Source of the DNA: Tropicibacter sp. R16_0
GTDB lineage: Bacteria; Pseudomonadota; Alphaproteobacteria; Rhodobacterales; Rhodobacteraceae
NCBI RefSeq assembly: GCF_017743935.1
Contig: NZ_JAGHRE010000010.1
Coordinates: forward strand, 1 to 64,000
Direction: 5' to 3'
DNA: 64,000 nucleotides
Position 1 is the stretch's first letter, and each line of letters begins with the position of its first letter. The notes beneath the pieces were generated by a model. The model searched no databases. It was not told the DNA's origin and was given only the letters and a program-made list of their open reading frames with translations. Positions 46,234 through 53,773 of this stretch are shown here, piece after piece. The translations under genes and the position numbers were made by a program.

Positions 46234-47409
46234 TCAGAGGCGTTCCAGCGCCAGTGCGATCCCCTGACCGCCGCCGATGCACATGGTGACAAGCGCCTTG
46301 GAGCCACCAGTGCGCTCCAGCTCATAAAGCGCCTTGAGGGTGATGATCGCGCCGGTTGCGCCGACCGGGTGACCCAGGGCAATCGCGCCGCCGTTGGGAT
46401 TCACCTTGGCCGCATCCAGACCCAGTTCCTTGTTTACTGCCAAAGCTTGCGAGGCAAAGGCTTCGTTGCTTTCAATGACGTCGAAATCGCCCACTGAAAG
46501 GCCCGTTTTGGCCATCAGGTTCTGCACAGCAGGAACCGGGCCGATGCCCATAACTTCGGGGCGGACACCAGCGTGGGCATAGCCCAGGACGCGGGCCTTG
46601 GGTTTCAGGCCTGCCTTTTCTGCTGCGTCGGCTGTGGCAAAGACCATCGCGGCCGCGCCGTCGTTGATTCCGCTTGCATTACCGGCAGTTACGCGACCGT
46701 CTTTCTTGAAGACAGGGCGTAGACCAGCAAGAGCCTCGGTCGTCGTGGCCTTGGGGTGTTCATCGACCATGAAATCGACCATGTCCCGCTTGACCTTGAC
46801 CTGAACGGGGGTGATCTGGCTCTCAAAGTGGCCCGCTTCGATCGCGGCGGCTGCGCGGGTCTGGCTGGCCATGGCAAACTCGTCCATCTGCTCGCGCGTG
46901 ATCTGGTGTTCGTCGGCGACGTTTTCAGCCGTGACACCCATGTGGCCGGTGCCAAACGGGCAGTTCAACGCGCCCAACATCATGTCGAGCGATTTGACGT
47001 CGCCCATCTTTGCGCCCCAGCGGGCCTGCTGCATGATAAAGGGGCTGCGCGACATGCTTTCGGCACCGCCCGCCAGGGCAAAGTCCGCATCACCCAGCAT
47101 CAGAGATTGAACTGCAGAAACAACGGCTTGCGCGCCCGATCCACACAGGCGATTGACGTTCATCGCAGGCGTGCCGTTGGGAATACCCGCCTGCATCGCG
47201 GCGACGCGGCTGAGGTACATGTCGCGGGGTTCGGTGTTGATGACATGGCCAAAAACCACATGCCCGATCTGCGCGCCTTCGACGCCCGACCGTTCCAGCG
47301 CGGCCTCGGTTGCGACGGTGGCCAGGTCGATGGGTGCGGTCGAGGCAAGCGCCCCGCCAAAGGTGCCGATGGCGGTGCGGGCACCGTCCAGAATCACGAT
47401 GTCGTTCAT
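46234..47409 (-). CDS. Thiolase (acetyl-CoA C-acyltransferase)
   Basis: A 391-residue thiolase. The nucleophile cysteine is in MNVNRLCGSGAQAVVSA (about residue 88); the second active site has NPNGGAIALGHPVGATGA and the general-base cysteine in MCIGGGQGIAL. Full length. Cleaves or forms beta-ketoacyl-CoA; BktB/PhaA-like. Start at ATG 47409, since upstream codons carry no conserved sequence. Monocistronic, with a clear terminator. Confidence 0.93.
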   Translation of the reverse strand: MNDIVILDGARTAIGTFGGALASTAPIDLATVATEAALERSGVEGAQIGHVVFGHVINTEPRDMYLSRVAAMQAGIPNGTPAMNVNRLCGSGAQAVVSAVQSLMLGDADFALAGGAESMSRSPFIMQQARWGAKMGDVKSLDMMLGALNCPFGTGHMGVTAENVADEHQITREQMDEFAMASQTRAAAAIEAGHFESQITPVQVKVKRDMVDFMVDEHPKATTTEALAGLRPVFKKDGRVTAGNASGINDGAAAMVFATADAAEKAGLKPKARVLGYAHAGVRPEVMGIGPVPAVQNLMAKTGLSVGDFDVIESNEAFASQALAVNKELGLDAAKVNPNGGAIALGHPVGATGAIITLKALYELERTGGSKALVTMCIGGGQGIALALERL

Positions 47410-47543
47410 AATCTCTCCTCTCGATTCCGCGCCATTATGCATGTGCAGCATGGGTCTGTCTGCGGAAACGTGCCGTCATCAAAAAGGCGGAAAACCCATG
47501 TGCACAACCTGTACACTATGCGTGCACTACCCGTGCACCGGTT

Positions 47544-47840
47544 TTACGCGGCTTTTTCCAACCCAAGCCCATCTTCAAGGCCGGGGTGATCCGGCCCCCA
47601 GATGCGTGCGATGTCTCGATTCATGTGGGCACGTTCCAGACGGTCGAGCTCGCACAAAGCGGCCTGGACGTTGCCCCGATGCCGACGCATGGCCTTGGCC
47701 CAGATCCGCTCGGCTGATTTCACCGACCAACTGAGCATGGCGTGCTGCAACCAGCCGCGCAGCTCAGGCGGGAGGCGATCAAAGCGTGTCATCGGTGCCG
47801 CCTTGCGGCGCCGGAGGGAAGAGGTAACGTTTCTTCGCAT
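47544..47840 (-). CDS. Small conserved basic protein (DUF6525-like)
   Basis: A 98-residue protein with a basic start (MRRNVTSSLRRRKAAP) followed by FDRLPPELRGWLQHAMLSWS, a pattern I recall from small Rhodobacteraceae proteins grouped as DUF6525. An arginine-rich helix and two tryptophan-containing segments suggest nucleic-acid or protein contact; function unknown. Start at 47840 keeps the family N terminus; ATG 47792 is the alternative. Divergent from the XRE-cupin gene. Confidence 0.72.
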   Translation of the reverse strand: MRRNVTSSLRRRKAAPMTRFDRLPPELRGWLQHAMLSWSVKSAERIWAKAMRRHRGNVQAALCELDRLERAHMNRDIARIWGPDHPGLEDGLGLEKAA

Positions 47841-47848
47841 GAGTATAT

Positions 47849-47861
47849 GTAATGTTATTAC
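47849..47861. promoter_or_regulatory. Palindrome in the small-protein/XRE divergent promoter
   Basis: GTAAT-GTT-ATTAC is a perfect inverted repeat, overlapped by a second one (GTTA-TTACG-TAAC). It lies 68 bases before the XRE start in an AT-rich stretch and is a candidate operator for that regulator. Confidence 0.45.
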
Positions 47862-47928
47862 GTAACGAGTATCTATCGACCGCGCCCAGAGTTGACAAGA
47901 GCGACAAAAGACGGGCAGAGACTCCGTT

Positions 47929-48495
47929 ATGACGGAGAATGCAGACGATATCCTGACACGCCTGCCCGCTCGCCTGAAAGAGGCGCGGCGGGCGCAGGGC
48001 CTGTCGCTGGAAGCCGTGGCAAACCTGTCGGGTGTGTCCCGCTCGATGGTCAGCCAGATCGAGCGCGGCGAAAGCAGCCCGACCATTGCGACCCTGTGGA
48101 ACCTGACCCGGGCATTGCAGGTGGATTTTGCGGGTCTGCTGGAAGATGGCGAGGCCGCCGACAAGATCGAGGTGCTGCGCGCCACGGACGTGCCCAGCAT
48201 CGACAACATGGGCCACGGCTGCCGCATTCAGATCCTGTCGCCCCCCGAAGAGGCCGGTGGTCACGAGGTCTATGACATCCGGTTCGAGGCGGGTGGCGCG
48301 TTGAACAGCCAGCCGCATACGCGCGGCGCCAACGAGCAATTGACGGTGCTTGAGGGGTCTGTGCAGATCACGTCCGGCAGCGCAAGTAACACGCTTAACG
48401 CCGGTGACACGGCCCGTTACGCCGCGGACATCGCCCATTCCATCCAGGCCGGAGATCAGCCCGCGCGCGTCTTTCTGATCGTCAAGAACGCTTAA
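47929..48495 (+). CDS. XRE-family regulator with C-terminal cupin domain
   Basis: A 188-residue protein. Helix-turn-helix at residues about 14-66 (RLKEARRAQGLSLEAVANLS then VSRSMVSQIERGESSPTIAT), followed by a cupin sensor (residues about 110-185; QPHTRGANEQLTVLEGSVQI). This HipB/PuuR-like architecture is common in regulators of amine or amino-acid metabolism, with a small ligand bound in the cupin. No adjacent operon is an obvious target; autoregulation is likely. Confidence 0.9.
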   Translation: MTENADDILTRLPARLKEARRAQGLSLEAVANLSGVSRSMVSQIERGESSPTIATLWNLTRALQVDFAGLLEDGEAADKIEVLRATDVPSIDNMGHGCRIQILSPPEEAGGHEVYDIRFEAGGALNSQPHTRGANEQLTVLEGSVQITSGSASNTLNAGDTARYAADIAHSIQAGDQPARVFLIVKNA

Positions 48496-48526
48496 CGCTA
48501 AAGTCACGTCCAGCCATTAAGGTGGT

Positions 48527-48561
48527 CCCCGCCAAAGAGGAGGGGGTTCTCTTTGACGGGG
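48527..48561 (+). terminator. Stem-loop after the XRE-cupin gene
   Basis: CCCCG-C-CAAAGAG and CTCTTTG-A-CGGGG form a 12-bp stem with one mismatch, starting 31 bases after the stop. No T run follows. Confidence 0.6.
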
Positions 48562-48563
48562 AA

Positions 48564-48595
48564 GGCCAGGCTGGGTGTAGCGGCAAAGCCTGGCC
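48564..48595. repeat. Second stem-loop, GGCCAGGC inverted repeat
   Basis: GGCCAGGC and GCCTGGCC form a perfect 8-bp stem with a 16-base loop, two bases after the previous hairpin. Two hairpins in a row may form a tandem terminator or a small structured RNA. Confidence 0.55.
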
Positions 48596-49037
48596 AGCGG
48601 TCAGGTCGCCCTGAAAATTGGGGTTCCTGACCAGTCCATCGATGCGCCTGCGTGAGCAAGGATACGTATTAAACACCTTCGACCTGCAAACTGGGGGGTG
48701 GCCGAAGACGTCAATGCACCGACGAAATTCTGTATTTCAAACTCATCCAAAAGGTAGTGCGGATTATCCATTGGTCGACGCTTCTGGTCGTGGAACTTGA
48801 TCCGCCTGTGTTCAGTGTCCCCAATTCTATCATGTTTCTGGGTGCAGTTGGACGTTGTGTCCCCGTCAAAGCAACCGCGAAAAGCACCCAGCTGCGTCAG
48901 AGGGCAAAAGTGAGCAAATTCACGCCTATGCAATCTGGGGTTGTTGGCGAAAACTGGCCCGTTCCGCGACTTCGGTGATGAACTTGGGTCAGCCTTTTTC
49001 GCTGATCGGCGTCAATTTGACGGGTTTTTCCACAATA
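48596..49037. other. Gene-free region before the gentisate operon
   Basis: About 440 bases with no credible gene. One 110-codon minus-strand frame at 48601-48933 has no ribosome-binding site and no recognised domain. The distal end must hold the gentisate promoter. Confidence 0.5.
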
Positions 49038-49052
49038 AGTATGCATCATACT
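49038..49052 (+). promoter_or_regulatory. Perfect palindrome just before the gentisate operon
   Basis: AGTATG-CAT-CATACT is a 15-bp perfect inverted repeat ending 20 bases before the gentisate dioxygenase start, just upstream of the GAGGAGAG ribosome-binding site. Position and symmetry suggest a repressor operator overlapping the transcription start. Confidence 0.55.
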
Positions 49053-49072
49053 GCGCGTGAGAGGAGAGTGTC

Positions 49073-50110
49073 ATGTCCGAACCCTTGGCCGAGCTGGAGG
49101 ATTTACCGCAGGCGTATCGCGATGAGTTGGAGCAGGCAGGCGTAGCGCCACTCTGGCCGATGATGCGTAACGTGTTGCCTCATGGTGCGCCGCAGCCGGT
49201 GACGCAGGCGGGGTATTGGAACTACCAGGCGCTGCGGCCCTTGCTGTTGAAAGCGGGGGAACTGACGCCGGTGGAAAAGGCCGAACGGCGGGTGTTGGTG
49301 CTGTCTGATCCGGGACGTGGAACCGGGGCGATGCAGGCGACGGCATCAATCTATCTGGGGATGCAGTTGCTGCTGCCGGGCGAAAGCGCGCCTGCGCATC
49401 GACACACGCCTTCGGCCGTGCGGATCATAGTCGAGGGCGCGGGCGGCTATTCGGTTGTCGACAGCGAACGCCTGCCGATGGAAGAAGGCGATCTGGTTCT
49501 GACGCCCTCGGGCGAGTGGCACGATCATGGGCATGACGGCGATGAGCCGGTGGTGTGGCTGGACGCCTTGGATCTGCCGGTGTTTGTCCAGCTTGAGGGG
49601 TCATATGCGATTGAGGGCGAGTTGCAGCCGCAACGCAACCGCCCCGATGCCAGCGAGGTGGAATACAAGGCGGCGGGTCTCGCCCCCACCCGGAGGCCCG
49701 GTCACCGCGCCCGCCGCTTTCCGATGTTGCGCTACCCCTGGACCGGGACCGAGGCGGCGTTGCGCCAGATGGCGGCTTATGGCGGGGATGAGATCGCAGA
49801 GCTGGATTACATCAACCCCGAGACCGGTGAGGACATCCTGCCAACATTGGGTTTCACGGCCATGATGTTTGGCGCAGGGCAGTCGCAGCGCCCGCCGCTG
49901 CGGTCATCATCCTGTGCGTTTCACGTGATCAAGGGACATGGGCGGACAGAGGTTGACGGGCAAGTGATCGAATGGGGGCCAAAGGACACGTTCACCGCGC
50001 CGGTCTTTGCCGCTATCTCTCATCAGGCGGAGAACGAAGCCTTTGTGATCCGCATTCATGACCGTCCGCTACAGGACAAGCTTGGTTACTATGAGGAGCG
50101 CGCGCGATGA
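49073..50110 (+). CDS. Gentisate 1,2-dioxygenase
   Basis: A 345-residue bicupin. First cupin binds iron through HRHTPSAVRIIVEG and the following GEWHDHGHDG; the second, degenerate cupin includes FHVIKGHGRTEVDG. Length and arrangement match gentisate dioxygenases, which open the ring between the carboxyl and adjacent hydroxyl to give maleylpyruvate. First gene of the operon; SD GAGGAGAG at 49061-49068. Overlaps the next gene by ATGA. Confidence 0.92.
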   Translation: MSEPLAELEDLPQAYRDELEQAGVAPLWPMMRNVLPHGAPQPVTQAGYWNYQALRPLLLKAGELTPVEKAERRVLVLSDPGRGTGAMQATASIYLGMQLLLPGESAPAHRHTPSAVRIIVEGAGGYSVVDSERLPMEEGDLVLTPSGEWHDHGHDGDEPVVWLDALDLPVFVQLEGSYAIEGELQPQRNRPDASEVEYKAAGLAPTRRPGHRARRFPMLRYPWTGTEAALRQMAAYGGDEIAELDYINPETGEDILPTLGFTAMMFGAGQSQRPPLRSSSCAFHVIKGHGRTEVDGQVIEWGPKDTFTAPVFAAISHQAENEAFVIRIHDRPLQDKLGYYEERAR

Positions 50111-50805
50111 GCGACAGCCTGTTTTCCCTGCCCCAGACCCCCAGCATTCCAGTGAATGGCGAAAGTGCCACCTATCCGATCGGGCGGATCTTCTGCGTTG
50201 GTCGGAACTATGCCGCGCATGCGGCCGAGATGGGGCATGAGGTGGATCGCGAAGCACCGTTCTATTTCACCAAATCGGCCCCCAATGCGGTGCTGACAGG
50301 GGCGACGGTGCCCTACCCTCCGGGCACCGAGAATTTCCATTATGAGATGGAATTGGCGCTGGCGATTGGCAAGCCGGTGTTTCGGGCCGATAGCGGGCAG
50401 GCTTGGGATGCCGTATATGCCTATGGCTGTGCCTTGGATATGACGCGACGGGATCTGCAGATCCGCGAGCGCAACAAACAGCGGCCCTGGGATCTGGGCA
50501 AGGATGTTGAGCAATCTGCCGTTTTTGCGCCGCTGACAAAGGTGGACGCCTGGGCGCCTGAGGAAGACAAGCGCATTCATCTGTCGGTGAATGGTGAGGT
50601 CAAGCAGGACGCCACCCTTGCCGAGCTGATCTGGAAGATTGATGAGATCATTTGCCATTTGTCTGGTTTCTACCACCTGCGCCCTGGTGATCTGATCATG
50701 ACTGGCACGCCCGCAGGCGTTGGCCCTGTGGTGGCGGGTGATGTGATCGAGGGCGGAATCGACGGCCTTGACCCGATTGCCCTGACGCTGAGCGACGCGG
50801 AGTAA
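50107..50805 (+). CDS. Fumarylacetoacetate hydrolase-family enzyme (fumarylpyruvate hydrolase)
   Basis: A 232-residue FAH-fold hydrolase. Metal site: FHYEMELALAIG (E-x-E) with DMTRRDLQIRER and a later GTPAGVGPV. In a gentisate operon it should cleave fumarylpyruvate to fumarate and pyruvate. The isomerase that turns maleylpyruvate into fumarylpyruvate is not encoded nearby, so this enzyme may act on maleylpyruvate directly or depend on a distant isomerase. Confidence 0.9.
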   Translation: MSDSLFSLPQTPSIPVNGESATYPIGRIFCVGRNYAAHAAEMGHEVDREAPFYFTKSAPNAVLTGATVPYPPGTENFHYEMELALAIGKPVFRADSGQAWDAVYAYGCALDMTRRDLQIRERNKQRPWDLGKDVEQSAVFAPLTKVDAWAPEEDKRIHLSVNGEVKQDATLAELIWKIDEIICHLSGFYHLRPGDLIMTGTPAGVGPVVAGDVIEGGIDGLDPIALTLSDAE

Positions 50806-50808
50806 GCG

Positions 50809-51999
50809 ATGAGCCAAGACCGCATCCTGATCGCCGGTGGCGGGATTGGCGGTCTTGCCGCAGCGCTGGGCCTGGCCCAGCGCGGGCGGCACGTCTTGGT
50901 TCTGGAGAAAGCCGCGAGGTTTGGCGAGATCGGGGCCGGGATACAGCTTGGCCCCAATGCGTTTCATGCTTTTGACTATCTGGGCGTCGGTGATGCGGCG
51001 CGGGCGATGGCCGTTTACATCGATAATCTGCGATTGATGGATGCGCTGAGCGGCGAGGAAATCACGCGGATCCCGTTGGGCGATGAATTTCGCGCGCACA
51101 TGGGCAACCCATATGCCGTTGTGCATCGGGGTGAAATGCACGGGGTTTTCCTGAGCGCGTGCGAAGCGAACCCGTTGATCGAATTGCGAACCGAAGCGGC
51201 AGTTCAGAGCTATGAACAGAAGGACGGCAGTGTTCATGCGGTGCTCGGCGACGGTACGCGTGTTGGCGGCGCAGCGCTGATCGGGGCGGATGGGCTGTGG
51301 TCGAACGTGCGCAAGCAGATGCTGGACGACGGACCGCCCCGGGTGTCGGGGCATACCACCTATCGTTCGGTCATTCCCGTGGATCAGATGCCCGAGGCGC
51401 TCAGGTGGAATGCGGCGACACTGTGGGCCGGACCCAAGTGCCATGTGGTGCACTACCCGCTGTCGGGCGGGCAGAATTTCAACCTGGTTGTGACCTATCA
51501 CAACGACGCACCCGAGCCGGTGGCAGGCAAGCCCGTTCCGGTCGAAGAGGTGCGGCGCGGGTTCGAGCATGTTCATCCCCTGGCGCAGCAGGTGATAGAA
51601 CAGGGGCAGGATTGGAAGCTGTGGGTGCTGTGTGATCGTGATCCGGTTATGGACTGGGTCGAGGGGCGCGTGGCCCTGCTGGGCGATGCTGCCCATCCGA
51701 TGCTGCAGTATTTTGCCCAAGGCGCCTGTATGGCGATGGAGGATGCGGTGTGTCTGTCGGACATGGTGGCCAATCACGATGATCTGGAACAGGCTTTGTG
51801 CGCCTATCAGCAGAAACGGCGCTTGCGTACGGCGCGGGTTCAGTTGCAGTCTCGGGAGATAGGAGAGCACATTTATCATCCCTCGGGGGCACACGCAGAA
51901 TTGAGGAATGCCATCATGCGGGCAAAGACACCGCACGAATGGTACCGGGAGATCGAATGGCTTTACGGCGGCACCGGGTTGGAGAGCGCGGCGTCGTGA
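50809..51999 (+). CDS. 3-hydroxybenzoate 6-monooxygenase-like FAD hydroxylase
   Basis: A 396-residue class A flavin monooxygenase. FAD-binding GGGIGGLAAALGLAQRG, the GD motif VALLGDAAHPMLQYFAQGAC, and the DG motif ALIGADGLWSNVR are in place. With a gentisate dioxygenase next to it, it most likely makes gentisate from 3-hydroxybenzoate using NADH and oxygen; salicylate 5-hydroxylation is less likely since that needs a multicomponent enzyme. Three-base gap after the hydrolase gene. Confidence 0.88.
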   Translation: MSQDRILIAGGGIGGLAAALGLAQRGRHVLVLEKAARFGEIGAGIQLGPNAFHAFDYLGVGDAARAMAVYIDNLRLMDALSGEEITRIPLGDEFRAHMGNPYAVVHRGEMHGVFLSACEANPLIELRTEAAVQSYEQKDGSVHAVLGDGTRVGGAALIGADGLWSNVRKQMLDDGPPRVSGHTTYRSVIPVDQMPEALRWNAATLWAGPKCHVVHYPLSGGQNFNLVVTYHNDAPEPVAGKPVPVEEVRRGFEHVHPLAQQVIEQGQDWKLWVLCDRDPVMDWVEGRVALLGDAAHPMLQYFAQGACMAMEDAVCLSDMVANHDDLEQALCAYQQKRRLRTARVQLQSREIGEHIYHPSGAHAELRNAIMRAKTPHEWYREIEWLYGGTGLESAAS

Positions 52000-52011
52000 C
52001 CAAAGACTGTA

Positions 52012-52052
52012 GCAATATATTGCATTGATGATCCAGATTTGCATTATATTGC
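52012..52052 (+). promoter_or_regulatory. Two matching palindromes before the TRAP operon
   Basis: GCAATATATTGC (52012-52023) is a perfect palindrome, and GCATTATATTGC (52041-52052) repeats it with one base changed; the starts are 29 bases apart. They lie between the hydroxylase stop and the dctP-type start at 52081, so the TRAP genes probably have their own regulated promoter. Confidence 0.6.
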
Positions 52053-52080
52053 CTCAAAGAGGGATCAAAGGGAGGAAATC

Positions 52081-53127
52081 ATGACTTATCGCAGAACCCT
52101 AATGGGTCTGATCGGGGGCGCGGCCGTAGCAGCCATGGCCACCGGATTCGGGGCAACTTCGGCGTTGGCGCAAGAGGTTACGCTGAAACTGCACCAGTTC
52201 CTGCCAGCCCAGGCCAACGTGCCAAAGCTGGTTCTGGATGTATGGGCCGACAACGTCGAAAAGGATTCGGGTGGCCGGATCAAGGTCGAGCGCTATCCGT
52301 CGATGCAGCTGGGTGGCAAGCCACCAGAGCTGATGGATCAGGCGATTGACGGCGTGGCCGACATCATCTGGACCGTTGTGGGGTATACTCCGGGCCGGTT
52401 CCCATCCACCGAAGTGTTCGAGCTGCCGTTCATGATGACCGATGCGCGCGCGATGAGCCGTGCTTATTGGGAAATGTTCGAAAAGCACATGAAGGACACC
52501 GAGTTCAAAGATGTGCACATCCTGGGCACCTGGGTGCACGGGCCTGGCCTGATCCATACGGCTGATCCGGTGGAAAGCCCGGCAGACTTGCAAGGCATGA
52601 AGATCCGTGGTGGCTCGCGTTCGGTCAACTCGCTGCTGACCAAGCTGGGCGCGACGCCGGTTGGTATGCCTGTGCCTGCGGTTCCTGAGGGGCTGAGCAA
52701 AGGCGTGATCGACGGCACCACCATCCCGTGGGAAGTGACCGCCGCGCTGAAAGTACCGGAACTGGTGGAAAACCACACCGAGTTCACTGGCAAGGCGCTT
52801 TATACGCTGACCTTCGTTTTGGCGATGAACAAGCCCAAGTATGAGAGCCTGCCCGATGACCTGAAGAAGGTGATCGACGACAACTCGGGCCTTGAGTTTT
52901 CGGTCTTTGCCGGTGGCACCATGGCGGATGCCGACGGCCCGTCGCGTGTGATTGCCGAGGATCTGGGCAACAACATCATCACGCTGGATGCTGACCAGAC
53001 CGCCGAATGGCAGGCGCTGGCCATGCCGATCTATGACGAATGGATCGCCGACATGGAAAGCAAGGGCAAAGACGGCAAAGCGCTGATTGAAGAAGCGCAG
53101 ATGTTGATCGAAAAGTACTCGCAGTAA
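52081..53127 (+). CDS. TRAP transporter solute-binding protein, DctP family
   Basis: A 348-residue periplasmic binding protein. Signal peptide residues 1-30 (MGLIGGAAVAAMATGFGATS then ALA before QEVTLK). The DctP fold shows DVWADNVEKDSGGRIKVERY and the conserved LQGMKIRGGSRSVNSLLTKL with the arginine that grips the ligand carboxylate. Beside the gentisate genes, an aromatic acid such as 3-hydroxybenzoate is the likely ligand. Start ATG 52081 with GGAGG upstream. Confidence 0.92.
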   Translation: MTYRRTLMGLIGGAAVAAMATGFGATSALAQEVTLKLHQFLPAQANVPKLVLDVWADNVEKDSGGRIKVERYPSMQLGGKPPELMDQAIDGVADIIWTVVGYTPGRFPSTEVFELPFMMTDARAMSRAYWEMFEKHMKDTEFKDVHILGTWVHGPGLIHTADPVESPADLQGMKIRGGSRSVNSLLTKLGATPVGMPVPAVPEGLSKGVIDGTTIPWEVTAALKVPELVENHTEFTGKALYTLTFVLAMNKPKYESLPDDLKKVIDDNSGLEFSVFAGGTMADADGPSRVIAEDLGNNIITLDADQTAEWQALAMPIYDEWIADMESKGKDGKALIEEAQMLIEKYSQ

Positions 53128-53188
53128 GTACATCTGACCGTGGCGGTTCTGCCGCCACGGTTGCCATTCCAAGAAAGACGAACGACCG

Positions 53189-53773
53189 ATGCACAAGCTG
53201 ATGATGGGATTGGCCCGCACGCTGGCCATTGTCGGCGGGATTGTCCTGAGCGCGCTGATCCTGTTGACCTGTGCTTCCATCCTGGGCCGTCTGCTGAACG
53301 GCTTTTTCCATGGCGATTTCATGCAAGGGCTGGCGCCCGGGTTTTCGGATTGGGCGATTGCGATTGGCATCGGCCCTGTGAATGGCGATTTTGAGCTGGT
53401 CGAGGCAGGCGTTGCCTTTGCCATCTTCTGTTTCATGCCGCTGTGCCAGATCACGGCAGGCCATGCCTCGGTCGATATTCTGGCGAACAATTTCCCCAGG
53501 GCTGTGAACCGGTTCCTGCGGATGGTGATCGAGGTCGCCTTTGCCGGCGTGCTGGTGCTGATCGCCTGGAAGCTGGGCGACGGGATGCTGAGCAAAAAGG
53601 AATACGGCGAGACAACGTTTCTGCTGCAATTCCCGATCTGGTGGGCCTATGCGCTCAGCTTTGTGGCCTCGCTGGCCGCAGCCATTGTCGGGATCTACAT
53701 GGCTGGCGTTCGGATTTATGAGTTTCTGACAGGGCGGATCGTGATCCATGACGGGATGGAGGCAAGCCATTGA
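53189..53773 (+). CDS. TRAP transporter small permease, DctQ family
   Basis: A 194-residue membrane protein with four hydrophobic segments (LAIVGGIVLSALILLTCASI near the start). The second region LCQITAGHASVDILANNFPR fits the DctQ conserved H-x-x-V-D pattern. Pairs with DctM. The dctM start TTG overlaps its stop. Confidence 0.9.
   Translation: MHKLMMGLARTLAIVGGIVLSALILLTCASILGRLLNGFFHGDFMQGLAPGFSDWAIAIGIGPVNGDFELVEAGVAFAIFCFMPLCQITAGHASVDILANNFPRAVNRFLRMVIEVAFAGVLVLIAWKLGDGMLSKKEYGETTFLLQFPIWWAYALSFVASLAAAIVGIYMAGVRIYEFLTGRIVIHDGMEASH

Noticed and set aside
48601-48933. A 110-codon frame on the minus strand
   Set aside because: No ribosome-binding site, no domain, and not in line with neighbouring genes; kept as gene-free.
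50089-52044. A 651-codon frame opposite the gentisate operon
   Set aside because: Antisense to three well-supported enzymes; no ribosome-binding site or domain.
52099-53595. A 498-codon frame opposite the TRAP genes
   Set aside because: Antisense to dctP and dctQ, which carry signal peptide and family motifs.
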